In this document: in pieces, positions 7,461-13,200 of the stretch
How positions within the stretch are numbered: the first letter of the stretch is position 1
How the letters are laid out: every line of letters starts with the position of its first letter
Assembly (NCBI GenBank): GCA_913061335.1
Contig: CAJXTP010000063.1
Location: 1 to 13,242 of the forward strand
Reading direction: 5' to 3'
Length of the DNA stretch: 13,242 nt
Origin: an uncultured Loktanella sp.
GTDB taxonomy: Bacteria > Pseudomonadota > Alphaproteobacteria > Rhodobacterales > Rhodobacteraceae
Program-made: the position numbers and the translations under genes
The notes under the pieces: model-generated
What the model saw: the letters and a program-made list of their open reading frames with translations, nothing else
What the model was told of the DNA's origin: nothing
Databases searched by the model: none

Positions 7461-7484
7461 GACTTACCGTAAGCTATGACTTAC
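7452..7484. promoter_or_regulatory. Tandem 16-bp palindromes, likely ArsR operator
   Basis: Site 1, 7452-7467, GTAAGTCATGACTTAC, is a perfect palindrome covering the arsR start codon. Site 2, 7469-7484, GTAAGCTATGACTTAC, matches site 1 at 14 of 16 positions and keeps both outer GTAAG/CTTAC arms. The centres are 17 bp apart, so dimers would bind at roughly similar faces of the helix. Position at the regulator's own start, symmetry and duplication all fit an autoregulatory ArsR operator. The binding itself is inferred. Confidence 0.75.
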
Positions 7485-7487
7485 GCT

Positions 7488-7503
7488 TTTGTCAAATGAC
7501 AAA
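7488..7503. promoter_or_regulatory. Inverted repeat TTTGTCA-AA-TGACAAA
   Basis: Seven-base arms TTTGTCA and TGACAAA separated by AA, four bases after the second ArsR-like site and between arsR and clpP. It shares the inner TCA/TGA half-site core with the other two palindromes but not the GTAAG arms, so it could be a third, divergent site or serve another factor acting on clpP. Confidence 0.4.
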
Positions 7504-7509
7504 GGTGAC

Positions 7510-7540
7510 CTTGAAGCCCCTGACGCCCAGCACTAAGACT
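7510..7540 (+). promoter_or_regulatory. Possible heat-shock (RpoH-type) promoter of clpP
   Basis: CTTGAA at 7510-7515 matches the -35 element of RpoH promoters, which often drive clpP in proteobacteria. About 15-17 bases on, CACTAAGACT (7531-7540) is a poor fit to the -10 CYTAT-type element. The position, some 50 bp before the clpP start, is suitable. Tentative. Confidence 0.3.
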
Positions 7541-7560
7541 CTGTCAGGATATTTGAATTA

Positions 7561-7574
7561 GAACAGACCTGTTC
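7561..7574. promoter_or_regulatory. Palindrome GAACAG-AC-CTGTTC in clpP leader
   Basis: Perfect 6-base arms with a 2-base spacer, 17 bp before the clpP ATG. The GAAC/GTTC arms recall LexA boxes, but spacing is 6 instead of the 4 of the gram-positive box, and alphaproteobacterial LexA uses a direct GTTC repeat, so LexA is not supported. Could be an operator or a small leader hairpin. Confidence 0.35.
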
Positions 7575-7591
7575 AACAGCGAGGCAAGCAC

Positions 7592-8212
7592 ATGCACGAT
7601 CCAGTAGAAACATATATGAACCTTGTTCCCATGGTGGTCGAACAGACCGCACGCGGGGAACGCGCCTATGATATCTTTAGTCGTCTGCTGAAAGAGCGGA
7701 TTATTTTCATGTCCGGCCCAGTGCATGACGGCATGTCCCAACTGATCGTCGCGCAATTGCTGCACCTTGAGGCCGAAAACCCCAAGAAAGAGATCAGCAT
7801 GTACATCAACAGCCCAGGTGGCGTTGTGACATCCGGTCTGAGCATTTACGACACGATGCAGTACATCCGCCCGAAGGTATCCACGCTTGTAATCGGTCAA
7901 GCCGCATCTATGGGGTCGCTTTTGCTGACCGCTGGCGAAAAAGGCATGCGGTTCAGCCTGCCCAATTCCCGTATTATGGTGCACCAGCCATCTGGCGGGT
8001 ATCAGGGTCAAGCGACGGATATTATGATCCACGCGCAAGAAACCCAAAAACTTAAGACCCGTCTGAACGAAATTTATGTCGAACATACCGGCAATAAATT
8101 GAAGGACGTTGAATCGGCGCTTGAGCGTGACAACTTTATGTCTCCGCAAGAGGCAAAAGACTGGGGCCTGATCGACGAAATCGTGGCCAACCGCGATAAG
8201 TCTGAAGACTAA
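7592..8212 (+). CDS. clpP: ATP-dependent Clp protease proteolytic subunit
   Basis: 206 residues, close to E. coli ClpP (207). Forms the double-heptamer serine-protease chamber fed by ClpX or ClpA. Catalytic triad visible: Ser106 (GQAASMGS), His131 (RIMVHQPSGG) and Asp180 (ERDNFMS). YINSPGGVVTSGLSIYDTMQ near residues 71-90 is the oxyanion-hole region. The N-terminus MHDPVETYMNLVPMVVEQTA begins close to the usual processing region. GAGG stands 7 bases before the ATG. clpX follows after 134 bp on the same strand. The upstream region is shared with divergent arsR and carries several palindromes. Confidence 0.98.
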   Translation: MHDPVETYMNLVPMVVEQTARGERAYDIFSRLLKERIIFMSGPVHDGMSQLIVAQLLHLEAENPKKEISMYINSPGGVVTSGLSIYDTMQYIRPKVSTLVIGQAASMGSLLLTAGEKGMRFSLPNSRIMVHQPSGGYQGQATDIMIHAQETQKLKTRLNEIYVEHTGNKLKDVESALERDNFMSPQEAKDWGLIDEIVANRDKSED

Positions 8213-8346
8213 GTTAACGGCGATGAAAAAGTGACCGCGCGTTGGGGTCATTTTGACATTGTAGCCAGTTGCGGGCTGTCCTAGGTTACGGCCTAAGGCA
8301 GTCCTGCGAATTTAGAAAATGACCGTTTGGTCAAAAGGTTTGAAAC
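8213..8346 (+). promoter_or_regulatory. clpP-clpX intergenic region
   Basis: 134 bp without a gene. TTGACA at 8253-8258 is a good -35-like hexamer, but the bases 17 further on (CTGTCC) are not a convincing -10. A small inverted repeat TGACC/GGTCA with a 9-base gap spans 8232-8250, too weak for a terminator. AAGG at 8335-8338, 8 bases before the clpX ATG, is its ribosome-binding site. A separate clpX promoter is plausible but not shown. Confidence 0.3.
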
Positions 8347-9618
8347 ATGGCGAACACTTCCGGCAACGACAGCAAAAACACACTTTACTGTAGCTTTTGC
8401 GGCAAAAGCCAGCATGAGGTGCGCAAGCTGATCGCGGGTCCAACAGTGTTTATCTGTGATGAATGCGTTGAGCTGTGCATGGATATTATCCGTGAAGAAA
8501 CCAAGACTGCTGGATTAAAGGCAGGCGAAGGTGTGCCGACGCCGCTTGAGATTTGCAGTGTGCTGGATGATTATGTCATCGGTCAGGTGCATGCCAAGCG
8601 CGTGCTGTCCGTCGCTGTTCACAACCATTATAAGCGTCTGAACCACGCCGATAAATCCGACATTGAATTGGCCAAATCCAACATCATGCTGATCGGCCCT
8701 ACGGGCTGCGGTAAGACGTTGCTGGCCCAAACATTGGCGCGCATCTTGGATGTGCCGTTCACGATGGCCGATGCGACGACCTTAACCGAGGCTGGTTATG
8801 TCGGCGAAGACGTTGAAAACATTATCCTTAAGCTGCTGCAATCGGCTGAATATAACGTTGAAAAAGCGCAGCGCGGCATCGTGTATATCGATGAAGTTGA
8901 TAAAATTACCCGCAAGTCTGACAACCCATCGATCACCCGTGACGTATCGGGCGAGGGTGTGCAGCAGGCATTGCTGAAGATTATGGAAGGCACCGTTGCC
9001 TCTGTGCCTCCACAAGGTGGTCGCAAGCACCCGCAGCAGGAATTCCTGCAAGTCGACACGACCAACATCTTGTTCATCTGTGGCGGCGCGTTTTCTGGTC
9101 TTGAAAAGATTATTGGCGCTCGTGGTAAGGGCTCTGGCATGGGCTTTGGTGCGGATGTCAAAGACAATGACGAACGTGGCATCGGCGAAGTTTTTGGTGA
9201 TTTGGAGCCAGAAGATCTGTTGAAGTTCGGTCTGATCCCAGAATTTGTTGGCCGTTTGCCTGTGATCGCGACGCTGACTGATCTGGACGAAGACGCGCTT
9301 GTCACCATTCTGTCCAAGCCAAAGAACGCATTGGTCAAGCAATACCAACGCCTGTTTGATCTGGAAGATGTGCAGCTGACGTTCACCGACGACGCGCTTG
9401 TTGCGATTGCAAAGCGTGCGATCGAGCGCAAAACCGGTGCACGTGGTCTACGGTCGATCATGGAAGATATCCTGTTGGACACGATGTTTGATCTGCCAGG
9501 CATGGATACTGTGTCCGAGGTTGTCGTGAACGAAGAAGCGGTTGGCCCTGATGCGTCGCCGTTGATGATCCACGATAAAGCCAAAGCAAAGAAAAAAGCA
9601 CCGGCGACAGCAAGCTAA
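8347..9618 (+). CDS. clpX: ATP-dependent Clp protease ATP-binding subunit
   Basis: 423 residues, normal length. AAA+ hexamer that unfolds tagged substrates and feeds ClpP. N-terminal zinc domain with Cys15, Cys18, Cys37, Cys40; Walker A GPTGCGKT (117-124); pore loop GYVG (150-153); Walker B VYIDEVDK (179-186); RKH pore loop (226-228); arginine finger Arg303 in GLIPEFVGR; sensor-2 GARG (364-367). The ClpP-binding loop reads MGF at 265-267 where E. coli has IGF. The Lys/Ala-rich tail (KAKAKKKAPATAS) is unstructured. Its TAA shares a base with the ATG of the following Rid-family gene. Confidence 0.98.
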   Translation: MANTSGNDSKNTLYCSFCGKSQHEVRKLIAGPTVFICDECVELCMDIIREETKTAGLKAGEGVPTPLEICSVLDDYVIGQVHAKRVLSVAVHNHYKRLNHADKSDIELAKSNIMLIGPTGCGKTLLAQTLARILDVPFTMADATTLTEAGYVGEDVENIILKLLQSAEYNVEKAQRGIVYIDEVDKITRKSDNPSITRDVSGEGVQQALLKIMEGTVASVPPQGGRKHPQQEFLQVDTTNILFICGGAFSGLEKIIGARGKGSGMGFGADVKDNDERGIGEVFGDLEPEDLLKFGLIPEFVGRLPVIATLTDLDEDALVTILSKPKNALVKQYQRLFDLEDVQLTFTDDALVAIAKRAIERKTGARGLRSIMEDILLDTMFDLPGMDTVSEVVVNEEAVGPDASPLMIHDKAKAKKKAPATAS

Positions 9619-9992
9619 TGGCAATCACGCGTATATCATCCGGCGGGGCTTTTGAGGCCAAGATCGGATATTGCCGCGCTGTTGTGGCTGGCGGATTGGT
9701 CCATGTTGCGGGCACCGTCGCGGGGCCTGACGTGCCTGATGATGTCGTTGCACAGTGTAAATCTGCGCTGGGCATTATGGAACGCGCCTTGGCCGAAGCA
9801 GGGGTGACATTCGCGGATGCGGTCCGTGTGCGTTATATCTTGCCAAACCCTGCCGATTTCGAACCTTGCTGGCCGGTTTTAGCCGCCGCGTTTGGTGATA
9901 ATCCGCCTGCGGCCACAATGATTTCCGCAGCCTTGATTGATCCCAAGTATAAGATCGAAATCGAGCTGACCGCATTGGCCCCAAGCGCATAG
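9618..9992 (+). CDS. Rid-family (YjgF/YER057c/UK114) protein lacking the catalytic Arg
   Basis: 124 residues. Rid proteins are trimeric; RidA-type members hydrolyse reactive enamine/imine intermediates. Family features: GLVHVAGTVAG (residues 26-36), AQCKSALGIMERALAEAGVTFADAVRVRYIL (helix and strand; 45-75 approximately) and the C-terminal KIEIELTALA (112-121). The Arg of the RidA signature (VARLPKD, E. coli Arg105) aligns with Leu106 in SAALIDPKYK, and the neighbouring Arg after PA is Ala99. This places it among the Rid groups without imine deaminase activity rather than RidA itself. The start ATG overlaps the clpX TAA by one base (TAATG), and no independent ribosome-binding site is seen, so translation is probably coupled to clpX. 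Function unknown. Confidence 0.88.
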   Translation: MAITRISSGGAFEAKIGYCRAVVAGGLVHVAGTVAGPDVPDDVVAQCKSALGIMERALAEAGVTFADAVRVRYILPNPADFEPCWPVLAAAFGDNPPAATMISAALIDPKYKIEIELTALAPSA

Positions 9993-10054
9993 CGCACTGG
10001 ACCTTTGCCGCCATTTCGGGCAAAACTGCGGTCAACAGCGTCTAGGAGCAAACG

Positions 10055-10438
10055 ATGGGCCTTTTCAATACAATCAAACGCGTTTTCACGTGGTGGGATG
10101 GTCAGACATTCGGCACGCAGCTTTGGACTTGGCGCAAAGGCGTCAAGGTCGGGACCGACCAGCAGGGCAACATCTTTTACAACAACAAAGATGACAGCCG
10201 TCGTTGGGTGATTTTCAACGGACCCATCGAGGCCAGCCGGATTGATCCTGATTGGCACGGTTGGTTGCACCGGACGTGGAACGAGCCGCCAACAGAAAGG
10301 CCGCTGGTTCATAAATCATGGGAAAAGCCGCATCAGGAAAACCTGACTGGCACCGTGGCCGCTTATGCGCCAGCAGGGTCGTTGCGCCAAGCAACCCCAG
10401 CCCCGCGCGGCGACTACGAGGCATGGACACCGGAGTAA
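10055..10438 (+). CDS. NADH:ubiquinone oxidoreductase NDUFA12-family subunit
   Basis: 127 residues. Homologue of the B17.2/NDUFA12 accessory subunit of respiratory complex I, which alphaproteobacteria share with mitochondria; it binds the peripheral arm at the inner membrane without TM helices. Diagnostic segments: FTWWDGQTFGTQLWTWRKG (residues 11-29), VGTDQQGNIFY (32-42), RRWVIFNGPIEASRIDPDWH (49-68), then GWLHRTWNEPP (69-79) and the trailing Pro-rich tail ending EAWTPE. AGGAG is 6 bases before the ATG. The main nuo operon is not here; this gene stands in a mixed cluster with mlaD and a DUF2155 gene, as is usual in this family of bacteria. The mlaD ribosome-binding site lies inside its last codons. 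Confidence 0.95.
   Translation: MGLFNTIKRVFTWWDGQTFGTQLWTWRKGVKVGTDQQGNIFYNNKDDSRRWVIFNGPIEASRIDPDWHGWLHRTWNEPPTERPLVHKSWEKPHQENLTGTVAAYAPAGSLRQATPAPRGDYEAWTPE
10432..10435 (+). promoter_or_regulatory. Ribosome-binding site deciding the mlaD start
   Basis: GGAG overlapping the last codons of the NDUFA12 gene, 8 bases before GTG 10444. It supports that GTG over the in-frame ATG at 10423, which would have this site inside its own coding sequence. Confidence 0.7.
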
Positions 10439-10443
10439 GTTTG

Positions 10444-10890
10444 GTGCGCGAGAACACCACAGAGGTCATCGTCGGCGGCATTGTTTTGGTCGTGGCGTTG
10501 GCGTTTTTGACCTACACTGTACGCGCGACGGGTTATAGCAATGGCGGTGCCAGCTATGATCTGACGGCCAGTTTCAGGTCTGTTGAGGGTATCACCGTGG
10601 GCACGGATGTCCGGCTTGCAGGCGTCAAAATCGGCACTGTTTCGACCATCTCTTTGAACCCAGAAACATTTCGTGGCGACACGGTTTTTGCCATTCAATC
10701 CGATACGATTATCCCTGATGATAGCGCCGCTGTGATCGCATCCGAGGGCTTGCTTGGCGGTAATTTCGTTGAGATCGTTCCGGGCGGATCGCTTGGTAAC
10801 TTTGAAAATGGTGCCGAGATTGAGGACACGCAGGGTGCTGTGAGCCTGATTTCGCTGTTGTTGAAGTTTGTGACTGGCGAGGGGAAGTGA
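10444..10890 (+). CDS. mlaD: MCE-domain lipid-transport protein MlaD
   Basis: 148 residues from GTG 10444, a usual length for alphaproteobacterial MlaD (E. coli 183). Holds a phospholipid channel on the inner membrane in the Mla outer-membrane lipid asymmetry pathway. N-terminal TM anchor TTEVIVGGIVLVVALAFLTY (about residues 5-24), followed by the MCE domain: YDLTASFRSVEGITVGTDVR, LAGVKIGTVSTISLNP, and GLLGGNFVEIVPGG with the hydrophobic C-terminal VSLISLLLKFV. The stop is 1 base from the ATG of the DUF2155 gene and the start is only 5 bases after the NDUFA12 stop, so the three are one transcript. The MlaE/MlaF transporter genes are not adjacent. An ATG at 10423 is the main alternative start. 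Confidence 0.93.
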   Translation: MRENTTEVIVGGIVLVVALAFLTYTVRATGYSNGGASYDLTASFRSVEGITVGTDVRLAGVKIGTVSTISLNPETFRGDTVFAIQSDTIIPDDSAAVIASEGLLGGNFVEIVPGGSLGNFENGAEIEDTQGAVSLISLLLKFVTGEGK

Positions 10891-10891
10891 C

Positions 10892-11251
10892 ATGAAGATG
10901 TTGACCCTTCCGGCGGTGTTTTGTTTTGCGGCTTCGGGGCTGTTTGCACAGGAAGCCAGCGACGCCAGTTCTGGTGTGTTGCGCGTTTTGGATAGGTTGT
11001 CGGGCGCCGTGATTGACCTGCCGTTGGGCGTTGGTGAAACGGGCGCGTTGGGTTTGCTAAAGATCACGCTGGACGAATGCCGGTTTCCCGCGGCGAACCC
11101 AAGCGGCGATGCATACGCGCGCGTCACGGTTATTTACCGCGACAAGGTTGAGCCGGTATTTGAGGGTTGGCTAGTCGCGTCGGCACCTGCGTTAAATGCG
11201 ATGGACCATCCGCGTTATGACGTTTGGGCGTTGCGCTGCAATAGCGCATAA
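10892..11251 (+). CDS. DUF2155 family periplasmic protein
   Basis: 119 residues. A clear signal peptide (MKMLTLPAVFCFAASGLFA, cut probably before QEAS) sends it to the periplasm. The mature part shows the DUF2155 pattern: GVLRVLDRLSGAVIDLPLGV, GETGALGLLKITLDECRF, FEGWLVASAPALNAMDHPRY and a final DVWALRC. The two mature Cys (in DECRF and LRCNS) are placed to form a disulfide, which is my inference. Function unknown; in this group of bacteria it is regularly linked with mlaD and aat, hinting at the cell envelope. GAGGGG lies upstream. The stop codon sits inside the convergent aat gene: a 37-bp tail-to-tail overlap. Confidence 0.9.
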   Translation: MKMLTLPAVFCFAASGLFAQEASDASSGVLRVLDRLSGAVIDLPLGVGETGALGLLKITLDECRFPAANPSGDAYARVTVIYRDKVEPVFEGWLVASAPALNAMDHPRYDVWALRCNSA

Positions 11252-11850
11252 GCATCTGTTATTGGTGTAATATTTTGAAAATTTGCATCAACCAGAAGTG
11301 CCTTTGATAGGGCTGAATGATATGCTTTGCGTGGAATTTCGATCGCGCCGAGGCTCGCCAAGTGGTCGGTAATGAACTGCGTATCGAACAACACGAATCC
11401 GCATCTGTTGAGGTGATCGACCAAATAGGCGAGCGCGATTTTTGACGCATCTCGCCGTCTGCTAAACATGCTTTCCCCGAAAAATGCCCCCCCAATTGTG
11501 ACCCCGTAAACACCACCAACGAGGTCGGGCCCGTCCCAGACTTCGATTGCATGCGCGTCGCCGCTGGCATGCAGCGCGCGGTAGAGGCCAAAAATGGTGT
11601 CGTTGATCCAAGTCTCTGGCCGGTCTGCGCAGCCTGTGACGACATGCTCAAATGCGGTGTTTAACGTGATTTGAAATGGGGTCCGCCGCAGGGTTTTGGC
11701 CAAGCTGCGCGAAATGCGAAAGCTATGAAGCGGAATCACACCGCGAAATTGCGGATCAACCCAGAACACGTCAGGGTCGTCACGGCTCTCGGCCATTGGG
11801 AACACGCCGCTTGCGTAGGCCGCGAGCAGCAGTTCGGGGGTGAGGGTCAT
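11215..11850 (-). CDS. aat: Leucyl/phenylalanyl-tRNA-protein transferase
   Basis: 211 residues, a compact but normal alphaproteobacterial form. Transfers Leu or Phe from tRNA to N-terminal Lys/Arg of proteins, marking them for ClpS/ClpAP degradation; cytoplasmic. Motifs: LLLAAYASGVFPMA (7-20), FWVDPQFRGVIPL (29-41), ETWINDTIFGLYRALHASGD (79-98), AIEVW (101-105), GGVYGVTIGGAFFGESMFS (112-130) and FDTQF (155-159). The start ATG overlaps the stop of a 36-codon ORF by 4 bases (ATGA). It lies downstream of accC in the same direction. Its 3' end overlaps the convergent DUF2155 gene. Confidence 0.97.
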   Translation of the reverse strand: MTLTPELLLAAYASGVFPMAESRDDPDVFWVDPQFRGVIPLHSFRISRSLAKTLRRTPFQITLNTAFEHVVTGCADRPETWINDTIFGLYRALHASGDAHAIEVWDGPDLVGGVYGVTIGGAFFGESMFSRRRDASKIALAYLVDHLNRCGFVLFDTQFITDHLASLGAIEIPRKAYHSALSKALLVDANFQNITPITDAYALLQRNAQTS

Positions 11851-11957
11851 GAATACAGCATCTGTTGTGGCGGTTGGCCCCAGACTAGGTCAAAGTCAAA
11901 GGCATCGATAGGCACAATTTGGGTGGGACCGCATGGGATTTCTTGATCACCGTTCAT
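11847..11957 (-). CDS. Possible 36-residue ORF between accC and aat
   Basis: The frame starts at ATG 11957 and ends with a TGA that overlaps the aat ATG as ATGA, the arrangement expected for coupled translation. The product is acidic and Pro/Gln-containing (MNGDQEIPCGPTQIVPIDAF, then DFDLVWGQPPQQMLYS). No membrane segment or known motif. There is no clear ribosome-binding site; the frame also stays open upstream into the accC end (ATG 12041), but that part is shadow sequence of low quality. I recall unnamed short ORFs at this place in related genomes but cannot verify it. Real gene or non-coding leader of aat: undecided. Confidence 0.45.
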   Translation of the reverse strand: MNGDQEIPCGPTQIVPIDAFDFDLVWGQPPQQMLYS

Positions 11958-11974
11958 TTTCGCCTGCGCGCAAA

Positions 11975-12012
11975 ACCGTCGCGCAACCTGTGTATAGCGG
12001 CTGCGCGACCGT
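11975..12012 (-). other. Stem-loop just after accC
   Basis: Arms ACCGTCGCGCA (11975-11985) and TGCGCGACCGT (12002-12012) pair at 10 of 11 positions around a 16-base loop. It begins 4 bp after the accC stop on the minus strand. The 3' arm is followed on that strand by only four T (TTTT within GGTTTTGCG), so it is at best a weak terminator or attenuator between accC and aat, or an mRNA-stabilising hairpin. Confidence 0.55.
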
Positions 12013-12016
12013 TGAT

Positions 12017-13200
12017 TTAGGCGAGGTTTTCTTCGAGCCAATGTTCCAGCCAGTGGATATTATAGTCACCAGTTTGAACGGCCTCTTCGGCCAAAAGCGC
12101 GTGGAACAAGGGGATCGTGGTGTCGACACCGTCAACAATTAGTTCGCCCAAGGCACGTGCAAGCCGCGCGAGCGCCTCTGGTCGGTCACGCCCGTGCACG
12201 ATGAGCTTGCCGATCAAGCTGTCGTAATAGGGCGGGATCCGGTAGCCGTCATAAAGCGCGCTATCCATCCGTACTCCAAGACCGCCGGGCGCGTGGAATT
12301 GCGTGATCTGACCGGGGCAGGGGCGGAAATCTGGCAGCTTTTCTGCGTTGATCCGTACTTCGATGGAATGCCCGTTGATCACCAATTCATCTTGGGTGAA
12401 CGACAATGGCATACCCGCCGCGACGCGCAGCTGTTCGCGCACTAGATCGATGCCAAAGATGGCTTCGGTCACGGGGTGTTCGACTTGCAGGCGCGTGTTC
12501 ATCTCGATGAAATAGAACTCGTCGTTTTCAAACAGGAATTCGATCGTGCCTGCGCCAGCGTAGTTGATTTTCGCAACTGCGTCCGAGCAGACCTTACCGA
12601 TGCGTTCGCGCAATTCAGGGGTGATGCAGGGGCCGGGGGCTTCTTCGAGGACCTTTTGGTGACGCCGTTGCAAGGAGCAATCGCGTTCGCCCAAATGCAC
12701 TGCGTTACCTTTGCCATCGCCGAAAACTTGGATTTCGATGTGGCGCGGGGTGGTCAGGTATTTCTCGATGTAGACTTCGTCGTTGCCAAAGGCGGCTTTG
12801 CCTTCTGCGCGGGCCGAATGGAAGGCTTGTTCCATGTCCGCGGCTGTTTGCGCCACTTTCATGCCACGTCCACCGCCGCCAGCTGTGGCTTTGATGATGA
12901 CCGGATAGCCGACTTCAGCGCCGATGCGCTGTGCGTCTGCTAATGTGGGTACGCCACCGGGGGAACCGGGCACGCAGGGCACGCCGAGTGCTTTCATCGT
13001 GTCCTTGGCGGTGATTTTATCGCCCATGGTCCGAATATCAGCCGCCGTTGGGCCGATGAATTTAATGTCATGGTCTTCGAGCGCTTGCACGAAGGCCGCG
13101 TTTTCAGACAAGAAACCATAGCCGGGGTGAACGGCCTGTGCGCCCGTGATTTCGCAAGCGGCGATGATCGACGCGAACGACAAATACGACTGGGCGGAGG
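12017..13200 (-). CDS. accC: Biotin carboxylase subunit of acetyl-CoA carboxylase, 5'-truncated
   Basis: ATP-grasp enzyme that carboxylates biotin on AccB with bicarbonate, the first half-reaction of malonyl-CoA and fatty-acid synthesis. 393 complete codons remain. The first, SAQSYLSFASIIAACEITG, aligns with E. coli AccC (449 residues) at about residue 57, so about 56 N-terminal residues with the start of the nucleotide-fold domain lie beyond the contig. Motifs: VHPGYGFLSENAAF, ATP-binding glycine loop AGGGGRGMKV (about 106-115), ERDCSLQRRHQKVLEEAPGP, catalytic FIEMNTRLQVEHPVTE (about 230-245) and HAPGGLGVRMDS. The 3' end with TAA is normal. The sequence gives no reason to think the gene itself is broken. 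accB is expected immediately upstream, outside the window. The spurious peptide beginning with YKRQ in another frame comes from the adapter. Confidence 0.97.

Noticed and set aside
7561..7574. LexA (SOS) box upstream of clpP
   Set aside because: Arm spacing is GAAC-N6-GTTC; gram-positive boxes use N4 and alphaproteobacterial LexA uses a direct GTTC-N7-GTTC repeat.
7544..8251. Long minus-strand frame of 235 codons opposite clpP
   Set aside because: It lies antisense to the fully conserved clpP, has no recognisable motifs, and no ribosome-binding support; similar shadows lie opposite clpX and accC.
10318..10443. Longer mlaD start at ATG 10318
   Set aside because: That would overlap the end of NDUFA12 by 121 bp with Arg/Pro/Ser-rich shadow sequence before the TM anchor; GTG 10444 has a good ribosome-binding site and usual length.
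40..13200. A new defence, mobile or secondary-metabolite system
   Set aside because: Every large gene belongs to a known metabolic, proteolytic, envelope or regulatory family; I saw no nuclease-, toxin-, recombinase- or synthase-type gene in any frame supported by coding evidence.
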